Source: Paramoeba atlantica
Taxonomy: Eukaryota > Discosea
Direction of reading: 5' to 3'
Length of the DNA: 64,000 nt
NCBI GenBank assembly: GCA_977017575.1
Contig: CDRNVI010000022.1
Span: forward strand, 62,001 to 126,000
The translations under genes were made by a program, and so were the position numbers. Shown here in pieces: positions 26,049 through 36,273 of the stretch; the first letter of the stretch is position 1, and the number at the start of each line of letters is the position of its first letter. The notes under the pieces are model-generated. The model did no database searches. It was not told the DNA's origin and saw only the letters and a program-made list of their open reading frames with translations.

Positions 26049-29000
26049 ATGACCGTCGAAGAGGAGTCGACTCATAAAACAGGATCCTGGGATCAATTTG
26101 AAGGTAATGCGCACCTGATTAACCAGCCGAGTACCTACAACGAACTTCTATACACCACTCCCATTCCTACAAATATCCCTGAAAACTGGTGCAAAAAAGC
26201 TGATTCGATTTCACACGGAAAATCGACACCCGACACAGGACGCGAAGATGGAAGCGACGAAGAAATGAATCACTCTCGGGTGCTCATCGGCCCAGATCAC
26301 GAGGTTAAAGCACCACAGTCTGACAAAGATTCTGTTGCAAAGAAGTTCGTACGGCGTAAAGCATCCACCTCATCTCCTTGTACTAAAGGGCACATTCGAG
26401 GCATCATAAAAACTCCCAAGACGCGAGACAAAACCACTTTCAGAAAAACGGAAGAGGCGGACCATAGGGTACACGACAATGAGTTACGCGATAGGGAAGA
26501 TTTGCTTGCAATGGAGCTTGATCCATGTTCGACGCAACTAACGACAACCCAAATACAGACTGCGTCCGCTGGATCCACGATTCACGACCAAGCTGCCCCC
26601 TATCCCCCACCATCGCAACAAAGAGGAATGCCCCCAGCAACCAATTCTGCAGAGAACGCTGTCTCAGCAGAATTGAGTCAAGGACAACGGGAAGATGGGT
26701 ACTCCGGCTCACAAGGCGCATCTTTTCCCCTCAACGGAGACGATTCTCGACAGTGCCCGGGTCAGGGATGTTCATGGCGGAGCTTGCCACACGGCGGGTC
26801 GTGGCAAGCTTTTTACAACCACGTCGCTTGCCGGCACGGAAGCAGCATTCCCGCAGAGTGGTGGGATGGAGAAGGTCGCTTCCTTTGTTCTTCTTGCGGG
26901 CGAAACTACGACAAAAACAAACGTTCATATCACTCCCATAGCTGCAAAGCAACAAAGGCCTCTCCGCCATCCGAGCTTCATGCGCAAACCCTTCCTGACG
27001 CGGAGATCCCAGGACGGAGAGCCGGAATCACTCAGTTTGAGCTTCCATCTTTATCAACTATCTGCTCGCTACCGCTTAGTACATGCAAGGACGTACCACA
27101 TCGATGCCGCCAGCTGTGGGGTGAAATTCTTACGGAGACCATGGATAACGCCGTCAAAGACAATTCACTGCAGTCGTGGACCTTGCTGGCCATGCTACCC
27201 AAATGTGTCCTCCCCGCCCCACGCCGTGGAGGTCGCAAAGGCCACATGGCATATGCTTCCCACGCCTACAGTTGCATGCAGCGTTGGCTTGCGTTGGATT
27301 ATTCCCTCCTCTGGAAAGAGGCCTTGACGACCTACCGCAAAAAGGAAGCAACACCTACCGAGGTTAGTGATGAAGAAGAGAAAGCCACACTAAGGGCAGA
27401 ACTCCTCGTTCGGCAGGGGGAATATTCCAGAGGCTTGGCTGCTCTAACGTCGGATCCCATGGCTCCGGACGATGATGACACGTTCTCTAAGCTACAAGAA
27501 AAACACCCCTGCCGTCTGCTCATCCCTGGGAGCGTCAACCACTTCCCCGCTGCAGCACCCCTGGAGTTGGATGAATCCGAAATTGAGAAGGCGGTAAAGG
27601 GTTTTCACCGAGGCTCCTCCGCGGGCACAATGGGACTGCGCCCCGAGCACTTACAAGCGGCGATACTTACCCACGGAGGCAAGAACGTTAATTCACTCCA
27701 GTCTCTAACGAAGCTGGCGAATCACCTCCTAGCGGGAAAAGCACCAGTGGAAGTACAGAGCCACTTTGCTGGAGCCCGGCTGTGCGCTTTAGAGAAAGGC
27801 GAAAACGACGTCCGCCCAATTGCCGCAGGAGAAACTGTGAGACGGTTGGTGAGCAAGGCTGCGTGCAACGCGGTTCGGTCCAAAGCTAGTACTCTTTTCG
27901 CTGGTCGGCAATATGGTGTAGCTACACCAGCAGGGGCTGAGCGCATAATCCACATGTGCCGCTTGGCTATTTCATCGAACATGGATTGCCCCAATTTTGT
28001 ACTATGCAAAGTTGACCTCCGAAACGCGTTCAACAACGTGAGCAGAGCTTGCTTTCTACCTCTAGTCCAGGAACATTTCCCTGAGCTATTCCCATGGATA
28101 AACTGGTGCTACGCAAATCCCAGCTCCCTTACCTACGGACTCCGATCACTTTCTTCCGAAGAAGGAGTGCAGCAGGGCGACCCTTTAGGACCACTACTCT
28201 TCTCATTAGTGTCCTTAGCGCTCTCAGAAGCAATCGATCTTCAGGCGGACCTCTTCGCCCAGCTATGGTACCTCGACGACGGTGTCCTCATTGGCCAGGC
28301 GCAAGACGTCAGGAACGCCCTCGACACGATTGCCAGAGTAGGTCCGCAATGGGGCTTATTCCTTAACATGTCTAAATGTGAGATCATTACACCCCCCACC
28401 TCGGCACACCACGCCTCTGAATTTCCAGACATACCCGTCAATAAGATCAACGTCCATGGCAATTTCGACATCCTTGGAAGCCCGGTGGGATCGCCCGAAC
28501 ATTGCTCAGAGTATCTCGCGATCCACGCCATAGGCCCCGCTGAGGATACGCTCGACGCGATCGCCACCATTCGGGACCCACAGGTCGCACTTGCTCTTAT
28601 CAGGCAGTGTGCCGGTTTCTGCCAGATGGTCTACGCCCTGAGAAGCACACCACCCCAAACCATAGCCCATCTCTGCGCCCGACTCGACGATTTTCTTATG
28701 ACCGCCACCGAAGCTATAATTTGCCCCCTGGACCCCTACGCCCGATCTCAGGCACAACGTTTGAAGCGGCATGGCGGTTTTGGGTTAAGATCCGCAGCGT
28801 TACACGCCACTGCCGCATACGTATCTTCCGTCGCCTTCTCTGCGGATAAAGATTCATGGAACCCCTCTGATGCGGATGGATTTGTGGAAGCTGTCAGGGA
28901 CATCAATCAGAAAGCTGGAACATCTTTACTTGATCCCCGAGGTCGGATCCTTACAACGCCGAACGCCCCTTGCGAAAAAGCAGTGAGTAGTCCCTTCTTT

Positions 29001-29513
29001 TACCGAAAAAGGAAACGTACGCTAAGTATCAACGATAACCCTCCCTCAGAGAACTCCCTACCACCCGCGCTCCGTACAACTTCCCGCACCATGCACATCC
29101 CTGAAGATATCCACTTATCTACACCATTGTATGCCTCGGAGGATTGTACTGATACAGATCCCCCACAATGGAGGAAAGGGAAGATTCCACGCCAACGAGA
29201 CATCAGCTACGCGATCGCGGCCTATGATTTCTCTCATTCGTACGAGATGTCAGATGTGCGAACACGAACAAGATGGATATCCCAATGCGGGAAAGGGGCA
29301 AGCAGCTGGGCTTTTGTAACCCCGTCTAAGGACATGGGGTATTCCTTTACTCCTACAGAATTTCGAACCTTGGCCCGCTGGTGGTTAGGGGTCGACGTCT
29401 ACCCTGAAGAAGGGAAATGCCCTATGCCGAAATGTTCTCTCCCACTGGACACCAAAGGGGACCACGCATTGTCCTGCAAACACGGCAATGGAATTATCAC
29501 GAGGCATAATGCT
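26049..29513 (+). pseudogene. LINE-A3 protein, first ~1155 codons
   Basis: ATG at 26049 (MTVEEESTHKTGSWDQFEGN) is the first after the leader and its CAG. Order: an acidic Ser/Thr-rich region; C2H2 region CPGQGCSWRSLPHGGSWQAF...YNHVACRHG...CSSCGRNYDK; TLLAMLPKCVLPAPRRGG; RT with KVDLRNAFNNVSR, GVQQGDPLGPLLFS and LWYLDDGVLIG (about 28263); and the start of the endonuclease module TPTEFRTLARWWLG, CPMPKC...GDHALSCKHGNG...RHNA. The DIRS-3 insertion then cuts the gene. The last codons of the open frame (to 29537) belong to DIRS-3. The rest of the endonuclease lies at 42821-43183 and 44335-44503. Without the insertions it would match LINE-A9. Confidence 0.85.
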
Positions 29514-29717
29514 GATAGTTTACGAGAGGAAATTTAGACGAGAACAAATACGAATTTGAAAAGACTCCTTTTTCTCGAATGGCCCTACGAGGCACATAAT
29601 CTCTGATTATGAATTCTATTATATCTTTTAATATGATTTAAATTATAACTTTATGTAGATTGTGTATAGTTTTATAGCTTACATTCTCTTACAAGTTATT
29701 TTTATTAGTGTGCGATG
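29514..29717 (+). repeat. DIRS-3 split repeat A1
   Basis: Starts TGATAGTTTACGAGAGG and ends TTAGTGTGCGATG at the Gag start codon. Repeated at 38306-38510. It contains ATGGCCCTACGAGGCACATA, a motif shared with other DIRS-related segments. Confidence 0.9.
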
Positions 29718-30677
29718 ACGGCCAGAGCGATCAGTCCTGATCCGGCCGCGCCGAGTGATCACCAGCAGACACTCAACCCTGGCCAGGTTGAGGCGATTCT
29801 GCAAGGCGGTGGCCATGCCGTTCCGTTGTCCGAAGAAGCTTTGCGAGAATTTGCAGATAAAACCAATTTACTACTCTCACGAGGTTATCGCGTCTTCGTT
29901 CAAGCAGTGTGGTCGGAGCGAGGGGACCAGGATCGATACACGGTTACAGGTCGTGTCTACTTTAAGAATCCAAAAGATCCGAACAGTGAGATTAAAGCGC
30001 GATGGGACGATGACCCTGACATTGAATATTCGTTTCCTTTCCCGGATATAAGCTATTACGATCTCAGTTTCGTCAAGGTTCAAGCACGTATGCCGGGTGG
30101 ACAACGGGTGAGTGATCCTATCCAATCTGAAGTGGGCGTAGAAAACCCCAAGGCATTTTCAGTAATCTTCCCCTTGACATGGAAATCGTATATATACTCT
30201 GAAGATGACTTCAAGCCCCGTGAATTGATCAGAGAATTGCGCGATGCTCCTCAATTAGGTGTTCGCTTCAACCCTCCCCCAATCCGAGAGCGCTTGTTTA
30301 CTATCCTCACCAAATGGATTTATGCGGCGCGCGAGCTAGGCACCTGGACAGAAGATTTCGTTGCTATCGCTACCATGCTGATCGAGGAGTTACGCACGCA
30401 CTATTGGGCAGCTGCTGGAGCGCCAGTCGATCGTGTTCAACAACGCCTCCATCAAGTGGAAGACCCCAATGACGTATTTGGGAAAATGATGCTTGAGGAA
30501 CAGCTCAAGCAAACTCGTATTTCTCGCCGTGCCAACCCTGTTTGCTATAATTGTCGTAAACCAGGTCATATACGTGCTAACTGTCCTCTTTTGACTCAGA
30601 TTTTTCAGAGGGGGGTGGCGAGTGGCGCTGCGCGTTCCCACCAAATGGTGCGCAGCGAAAGACGGACAATCCACTAG
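29715..30677 (+). CDS. DIRS-3 Gag-like protein
   Basis: Gag-like protein of 320 residues with its start codon at the end of A1. It shares ARWDDDPDIEYSFPFPDI, FKPRELIRELRDAPQLGVRF and EELRTHYWAAAGAP with the DIRS-1 Gag, and ends with zinc knuckle CYNCRKPGHIRANC. Confidence 0.85.
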   Translation: MTARAISPDPAAPSDHQQTLNPGQVEAILQGGGHAVPLSEEALREFADKTNLLLSRGYRVFVQAVWSERGDQDRYTVTGRVYFKNPKDPNSEIKARWDDDPDIEYSFPFPDISYYDLSFVKVQARMPGGQRVSDPIQSEVGVENPKAFSVIFPLTWKSYIYSEDDFKPRELIRELRDAPQLGVRFNPPPIRERLFTILTKWIYAARELGTWTEDFVAIATMLIEELRTHYWAAAGAPVDRVQQRLHQVEDPNDVFGKMMLEEQLKQTRISRRANPVCYNCRKPGHIRANCPLLTQIFQRGVASGAARSHQMVRSERRTIH

Positions 30678-30680
30678 GGA

Positions 30681-31588
30681 TTGTTCCCCACCCCAAAAAC
30701 TACTCGTGTCATTGGATTGAAGAGATCGTGGAAAAGTTCGCAAAACTCGTTCGTGAGGTGCTCTCCCAAATTTCCCAAAATCAGTGCCCGGAGTGTGCCC
30801 AAAACTACTCGTATCCCAATACAGACCAAAATGCATCCTTGCACACGACTGATTCCACTAAGGGTCTTACCTCAAACACGTGTCGCGCACCGCACAGATT
30901 CGCAAACAGTCAGAGGACTAAAACGAGAACACAGTCGCGATGTATCCCACGACCAAGTTCAAAACATTACTCAGGCAATTCTGAGGATAAATCCGGACGA
31001 TCCGGACTCCGTCCAGCTGACCGAAGCGATTCAGCCGATGTGGGCAAAGTCGACTTGGAACAACAGAACACGCCTATGGAAAAACGTAAACGAATTTTGT
31101 CGCGTGAAGCACCGAGAGATGAATTCAGCAACCGCCATTTTGTATCTCCAGACTCTACGCGTCGCGCCGTCAACTCGCCTCAATTATGCTCGCGCTCTTC
31201 ACACGGTTTTCACGTTGATGGGGATGGAATGCAATCCGTTGAAGTTGTTCACAAAAGCGATTCAGGCCCAGGGGGGCACGGAACCACAACGTCAAATGCA
31301 ACCGATAACACCTCCCATGTTGCAAAAATTGTGCACACGCCTGTCGATAACACAAGCAATGACGGTCCTGCTATGCTGGAAAGCCGCGTCACGCTGGACC
31401 GAAACGGCCGAGCTAAGAAGGGAGCAATTTCTGAGTGTAAATTCGAACGAAATAATAATCTACTGGGGACGTTTCACGAAGACCACTCGTCTAAATCCGT
31501 ACCGACCGTACATGTACGCGATCATCACGGGTCCGGGCACAAACCAAATAGCTCAGTATGTAAGCAGCCTGCGACCAGGGCAACGAAT
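30681..31588 (+). pseudogene. DIRS-3 tyrosine recombinase, first part
   Basis: N-terminal and central part of the YR: AIQPMWAKSTWNNRTRLWKN, the Arg-bearing WKAASRWTETAELRR and IIIYWGRFTKTTRLNPYRPY. The LINE-C insertion follows at 31589. An overlapping second phase (30728-31648) is the mirrored RT frame. The catalytic C-terminal part of the gene lies beyond LINE-C. Confidence 0.8.
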
Positions 31589-31639
31589 CAAAAAGACGAA
31601 TCAAAAAGACACAACGAATCAAAAAGACACAACCGTTGC

Positions 31640-31963
31640 AACGCTTAACGTTACGACGTTAAAACTCGAGGGGGAAGATGAATTCTCTCTTCGAAGATGC
31701 ACCCGTTTGAACGAGGTGCTTGCTTTCATGCAGGTAAGGGGGGTTGGTGTCATGTGCCTTCAGGAGACGAGATACAATTTCTCGAAGGAAGGACATGAGG
31801 ATGGAATCCTCTACAGGCAGGTTGAAAACCTAGGGGAGAGGTTTCACCTGTATTTGCAGTCGGCCGCCGCACGCGATTCATATAATGGCATGGCCATAGT
31901 GAGCCGGCATGCGTTTCGGAAGGTTTGGATGGTGAGCAACAGGGTGATGGGAGCTGAGTATCC
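31640..31963 (+). pseudogene. LINE-C endonuclease, N-terminal part
   Basis: Encodes TVATLNVTTLKLEGEDEFSL, VGVMCLQETRYNFS (catalytic Glu) and SYNGMAIVSR, the first half of the exonuclease-endonuclease-phosphatase fold. A SINE insertion follows at 31964. The domain resumes near 32230. Confidence 0.75.
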
Positions 31964-32229
31964 AAATAAAAAAAAATCATCATCCAAATCATTCCGGATT
32001 GCTCCGGATGGTCACTGGCAAGCCAGACCCTTCACAGACAGATTTGGAAGTTCCGAGGCCGACGTCCTCTACCAGTTTCCGCTTGTCCAAGGCGGCACCA
32101 ACGTGCTGTTGCCAACACGCTGCGTCGACGAACTGTACGTCAACACGGCTTACCCAAGAGGTGTAAGCCGGGTAAGGGAGCTGGTTCCCTGAGGAAAGGG
32201 AGCTGGTTCCCTGAGGGAGCTGAGTATCC
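31949..32229 (-). mobile_element. SINE copy 2, 5'-truncated, in LINE-C
   Basis: The body is about 31964-32215 in minus orientation. A duplication GGAGCTGAGTATCC (31949-31962, 32216-32229) flanks it. The tRNA head is missing. The hairpin TCCGGA...TCCGGA is present. The tail is T-rich in the SINE sense (ATGATGATTTTTTTT) rather than A-rich. A short tandem duplication of AGGGAGCTGGTTCCCTGAGG-type sequence lies at the truncated end. Confidence 0.8.
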
Positions 32230-32317
32230 CCTGGAGGAGGGGACCGGCACTTTATTCAATGTCTATGCCCCAATACGGGACTCCTCAGAAGCCGTTCATG
32301 CGGCATTTCTGGGTGAC

Positions 32318-35300
32318 TTGGACAAGGCGTGTCGTGAGGTCAAGGCTGAACGGAAACGAAGACCTTTATTGGTCATGGGGGATTTCAATGCACCGATAAC
32401 GCTCGTGACAAATCCGAGCATGGATCCCCCAGCGGTCTCTCAGCTGAAAGGCCTCTTGTGCTCCATTGGCTGTAAGTCAGCACACACCCTCTGCCCGAGC
32501 AAGAGGAAATGGACATGCGAGTTGCCGGGCAGGAGGGCGGAGACAAAGGACCGTCGCAACGTAGGAGCAGAGAAGGTGGGGCAGAAGGGGGAAGAAGGAA
32601 AGGTGGAAATGGGAAGGAAAGGATCAGAGCCAGAGGGGACGGATAACAACGGTATGGTGAAGAGGGGAAGGGAAGGAGAGGAAAATGGGGACAAGGCCTG
32701 CGAGTGCATGCACGTAAAAGGGGAGGTCGGCAACAAGGGAGGTAGCAAAAGGCGTGGGGACAACAAGGTGCGGAGACAGCTTGACCACATCATGGTCAGT
32801 GAGCGCTTTGCCTCCAGCATTAGGAGGCACAAAGTACTCAAGGCGCCAGTGCCTACAGTACACTGCGTCGTTATGGCGGATGTGAAAATCAAGTGGCGTT
32901 CTAAAGGTACAGGGGGGCAAAGCAAGGTACCCTGGCCAAGACTTGGAGATGAAGAGAAGAAGGCATCCTTCCAGCAAGCAGTGTGGGAAATGGCGAAGAA
33001 AGAGGAAGAGATCACATGGGAACACTTATCGGAAAATATGGTACATACAGCGAAAAGACTCTCAAAAAAGGACCGAACCCCAAAAACGACCAACGCGCCT
33101 ACAGGGACAGAAAACACACCACCGGGTACAGAAACACCGCGCATCTCAGGGTTTCGCGACTTATTTCTTCAGAGTCGAAAACCGGACCACTTCAAGGAAG
33201 TGCTAAAAGAGCACGGAGAAGAAATTGAGGCGCAGATTGGGCAGGAATGCGCCGAAATTGAAGCAGGTCTGCGGCGAAACCGTTCTAATCCGTGGCGTAC
33301 TCTACGTAGAATTTGCGGTTTGTACAGGGAGACTCTTTGCATCGAGACCTCGTCGACAAGGGAAACTCTTAACATTGTTAAAGATTTCTTTGCTCGTATG
33401 GGGTCCGATGATCGCGGAGATAAAGATATAAAATTTGACAAAGTAGTCAGCCCGAAAGTACCAATCAACGATGAAAGTTTCACTGCAGAAGAGCTCGAGG
33501 ACGGCATCAGTAGACTAGCGCGCAACAAGGCACCTGGAATAGACCAAATTCCGGCGGAGGCACTCAGAATGATCACAGAGCATGCTGAACTGAGAAAATC
33601 CTTATTACATATTATAAACGAGGTTCATCGAACAGGGGTTTCGCCTGCGTCCTGGAAAATTGTCCTTCAGGTGCCTATTCCAAAAAAAGGCGACCTGACA
33701 CAAATAGCGAATTGGCGGCCAATCTGTCTCGTGAACAGTGCGGTTAAATTGATGAATGCAATGATCCTGAAAAGAATCAGACCATCCATCGAGCCGCTCC
33801 TTCGCGACAGTCAATTTGGTTTTCGGCCAGAAAGGTCCACGGCAGGGGCGCAAATCATTTTGAATGATGCAAGAGTTCGTGCGACCAGGGGCAAGAAAGG
33901 CATTGCAGTGGCATTCATGGACTTCGCAAAAGCATTTCCCTCGGTATCGTTTCATGCTATCCGTGCTGCATTGAATGCCTTTCATGTCGGACCCGCGCTT
34001 ACTAGGATGGTAATGTCCTTGTACTCGAATTTAAAAGGAATAGTCCGCACACCATACGGAAATACGGATTCTTTTCCCATTGAAACAGGAATTCTTCAAG
34101 GGGACGTGCTTGCTCCTTATCTCTTTGTGCTTGTAATCGATAGGATTCTCAACAAAGCACTCGATAACAAGCCGCTCGGGATTCTTCTAAGGAGCAGCGG
34201 GACGAAAAGCAGGGGAATTCAAGAATTTAGACTAAAGGACATCGACTACGCAGACGACATAGCACTTTTAGCTTCCACGAAACATGAAATATCGCAAATG
34301 ATCGAAGCTACGGCAAATGAGGCAAAACCAGCTAATCTGAGGATTGCCGTGGGGAAAACCAAGACTGCGTGGATGGCCTTTGGGAAAGTTCCGGGGGGGA
34401 CGCGAGAACTTCGAGCAGGATCGCTTGGCAAGATTCCTCTTGTGGATTCCTACCGGCATCTTGGTCATCTTCAAGATGCTACAGCATCATCCCCCATCAA
34501 GGACAGGCTAAGGCTCACATGGGCAGCATTTCGTAAACTCAGTGGAATTTGGGCTTCTCCTCTGAGTGCTGCCACGAAAATACGCCTGTTTGACTGCTTG
34601 GTCTACCCTATTTTAACGTTTGGTGCAGCCTCTCTTTCTCTTTCTAACAAAATGCTTCGAAAAACGGAGGTTGAGGTAAATATGATGAGGAGATTCGCTT
34701 GTAACTCAGCAAAGCTTGACGATTTCGGACATTGCTACCCATTAGAGTCCTTGTATTGTGGTACGCCTCGATTTTCGACCGTGCATCGTGTTGCCCGTGC
34801 GAAAATCGTTGGCCACATGCTCAGGCACTCCTCTACGTTTCGCGAGCTCGTTCAATGGAATAGCACGGAAAAAACAAGAAATATTTCTCCTAGCGAAGCA
34901 AGTTTTAATGATCTAGGGGTCACTCTGGAGCAGGCGCTTGTTTACTCGCAGGATCGGCTACACTGGCAAAAGCTATGCGATGAGCTCAGGCAGAAACTTG
35001 AACCACTTCCGATGTATGAGGTATTAAGGTCTCCAAGGTGGAAAACTAAACACACTCAAGCGGTCAAAAGCAAAAGCTCTTATGAGCTACAATTTGTGGA
35101 GGAAGGCTCGGATCCGTTCCCCATGAGTGAGGGTGAGGTTCATATGTATATTGATGGCTCTGTTCGGCAGTTGCGGGGGTCCAAGGAACAAAGATCCGGT
35201 GCGGGAATAGTTCTGAGAATGAGTGGAACAGAAGACAAATACTATTCCATAGCATTGGATGCTGGCTCAGCTGAGAGAGCTGAGGTTGAATCGCTGAGGG

Positions 35301-35953
35301 AAGCGCTGGAAAGGATACCTAATGAGGCTCAAACAGTTGTCATACACACCGATTCGTTCTATGTATGGAATTTCTTCCATCATACTCGTCTGCGACGGCG
35401 AATCATTGGGTATAACAATCTACCGAATGGGGGTATCCTTGAGAAATTGGATCGGGAAATTCGAACGCTCCAATCGATGGATAAAAGGTGTTACGTGTGC
35501 AAAGTGAAATCCCACAACGGGAACATTTACAATGAGAAGGCAGACACCTTGGCGCTTGCAGGGTCGAGAAAAATAGTCCCAGACTCAGAAATAAAGAGGA
35601 GAAAGACTGCGACAAGTGCCTCAGAAGCTCAAAGGGTTAGCTCAGAAACCGTCCAAACCATGAATCGTCCTCGGAAACACTGTGGCCAAATACCTAAGCC
35701 ATTAGGGAAAAGACGGGATTACTTCAAGATTGCAGAAGGTGATCCTCTCTCCAAAAAGGGTACCTCGCCACCTGTAGAGACTGGAGTGGATTCTCCTGAA
35801 AAGAAAGAGTGTTTGCCTGAGGAATGTGATGCCAAAAATACAAAGTTGCATGAAAGACGTACCACGCCCGGTTCAGCGGACAAGGAGCATGAAAGGGCGA
35901 ATTCACCTGAGAGAAAGACGTCGAAGCGACGACAAAAACGGATGTGTTCTTAA
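32318..35953 (+). CDS. LINE-C endonuclease (C-term), RT and RNase H
   Basis: An open frame of 1211 codons downstream of the SINE. Residues 19-26 VMGDFNAP and ~156-162 LDHIMVS complete the APE-type endonuclease, with a Lys/Gly/Glu-rich insertion between them. RT: NKAPGIDQIPAEAL, VPIPKKGDLTQIANWRPICL, motif A VAFMDFAKAFPS (~529), TGILQGDVLAPYLF, motif C DIDYADDIALLA (~643). RNase H: MYIDGSV (~942), ERAEVESLREAL, VIHTDSFY (~1010), KVKSHNGNIYNEKADTLAL, so the Asp-Glu-Asp-His/Asp set is complete. A charged tail of ~130 residues follows. The stop touches the 3' hairpin. ATG 32318 is an internal Met, because the true start lies before the SINE. Confidence 0.85.
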   Translation: MDKACREVKAERKRRPLLVMGDFNAPITLVTNPSMDPPAVSQLKGLLCSIGCKSAHTLCPSKRKWTCELPGRRAETKDRRNVGAEKVGQKGEEGKVEMGRKGSEPEGTDNNGMVKRGREGEENGDKACECMHVKGEVGNKGGSKRRGDNKVRRQLDHIMVSERFASSIRRHKVLKAPVPTVHCVVMADVKIKWRSKGTGGQSKVPWPRLGDEEKKASFQQAVWEMAKKEEEITWEHLSENMVHTAKRLSKKDRTPKTTNAPTGTENTPPGTETPRISGFRDLFLQSRKPDHFKEVLKEHGEEIEAQIGQECAEIEAGLRRNRSNPWRTLRRICGLYRETLCIETSSTRETLNIVKDFFARMGSDDRGDKDIKFDKVVSPKVPINDESFTAEELEDGISRLARNKAPGIDQIPAEALRMITEHAELRKSLLHIINEVHRTGVSPASWKIVLQVPIPKKGDLTQIANWRPICLVNSAVKLMNAMILKRIRPSIEPLLRDSQFGFRPERSTAGAQIILNDARVRATRGKKGIAVAFMDFAKAFPSVSFHAIRAALNAFHVGPALTRMVMSLYSNLKGIVRTPYGNTDSFPIETGILQGDVLAPYLFVLVIDRILNKALDNKPLGILLRSSGTKSRGIQEFRLKDIDYADDIALLASTKHEISQMIEATANEAKPANLRIAVGKTKTAWMAFGKVPGGTRELRAGSLGKIPLVDSYRHLGHLQDATASSPIKDRLRLTWAAFRKLSGIWASPLSAATKIRLFDCLVYPILTFGAASLSLSNKMLRKTEVEVNMMRRFACNSAKLDDFGHCYPLESLYCGTPRFSTVHRVARAKIVGHMLRHSSTFRELVQWNSTEKTRNISPSEASFNDLGVTLEQALVYSQDRLHWQKLCDELRQKLEPLPMYEVLRSPRWKTKHTQAVKSKSSYELQFVEEGSDPFPMSEGEVHMYIDGSVRQLRGSKEQRSGAGIVLRMSGTEDKYYSIALDAGSAERAEVESLREALERIPNEAQTVVIHTDSFYVWNFFHHTRLRRRIIGYNNLPNGGILEKLDREIRTLQSMDKRCYVCKVKSHNGNIYNEKADTLALAGSRKIVPDSEIKRRKTATSASEAQRVSSETVQTMNRPRKHCGQIPKPLGKRRDYFKIAEGDPLSKKGTSPPVETGVDSPEKKECLPEECDAKNTKLHERRTTPGSADKEHERANSPERKTSKRRQKRMCS

Positions 35954-35993
35954 CCGATGCAAATCGGTCTTATAGGATAGGATAGGATAGGAT
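35953..35993 (+). other. LINE-C 3' hairpin and (GGATA)n tail
   Basis: ACCGAT-GCAA-ATCGGT (35953-35968) forms a 6-bp stem with a GNRA-type loop, then CTTAT and about five GGATA units. Such 3' hairpins followed by short repeats act as RT recognition sites in L2-type LINEs. The SINE ends in TCCGGA-GCAA-TCCGGA, with the same stem length and loop. Confidence 0.8.
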
Positions 35994-36005
35994 AGGGCAA
36001 CGAAT

Positions 36006-36273
36006 GAGCACCGCGACAGTTCAGGAGATGGATCTCCATATTCGAGACGTCCTAGGCGACGGATATGGCACGCACTCAATCAAGAGAGGAGCCATCACCT
36101 TTCTATTTCAGGAAATAGTAGAAGGCCACCTCAACTTATCGGAAGTAATGAATCTCTCAAAGCACTTGAACGTAGAAAGTCTACTGCGGTACAACGCCAA
36201 CCAAATAACTACGGCAAGAGCGTTAGGGACTCAGAAGGTGTCAGTACTTCTCCCCGGTGCATCGATAATGTGA
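36006..36273 (+). pseudogene. DIRS-3 tyrosine recombinase, last part
   Basis: C-terminal catalytic region after LINE-C: GYGTHSIKRGAITFLFQE and ESLLRYNANQITTARALG. The frame ends at 36273, overlapping the start of the RT/RNase H frame by a few bases. Confidence 0.8.

Larger units (their letters stand above)
31577..36005 (+). mobile_element. LINE-C: APE-RT-RNase H LINE inserted in DIRS-3
   Basis: The body is 31589-35993. A 12-bp duplication AGGGCAACGAAT (31577-31588, 35994-36005) flanks it. The domain order is an apurinic-type endonuclease (TLNVTTLK, MCLQETRYN, VMGDFNAP), RT and RNase H, as in I-group and ingi-type LINEs. The tail is not poly(A) but a hairpin followed by (GGATA)n. The 5' end carries three near-copies of GAATCAAAAAGAC (31584-31629). 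A SINE copy interrupts the endonuclease. Confidence 0.85.

Noticed and set aside
25995-29537. LINE-A3 protein ending DSLREEI at 29537
   Set aside because: The last residues are DIRS-3 sequence. LINE-A9 shows a different continuation.
30681-32192. Single 503-codon fusion protein
   Set aside because: The open frame crosses three elements (DIRS recombinase, LINE-C endonuclease, SINE) by chance after insertions.
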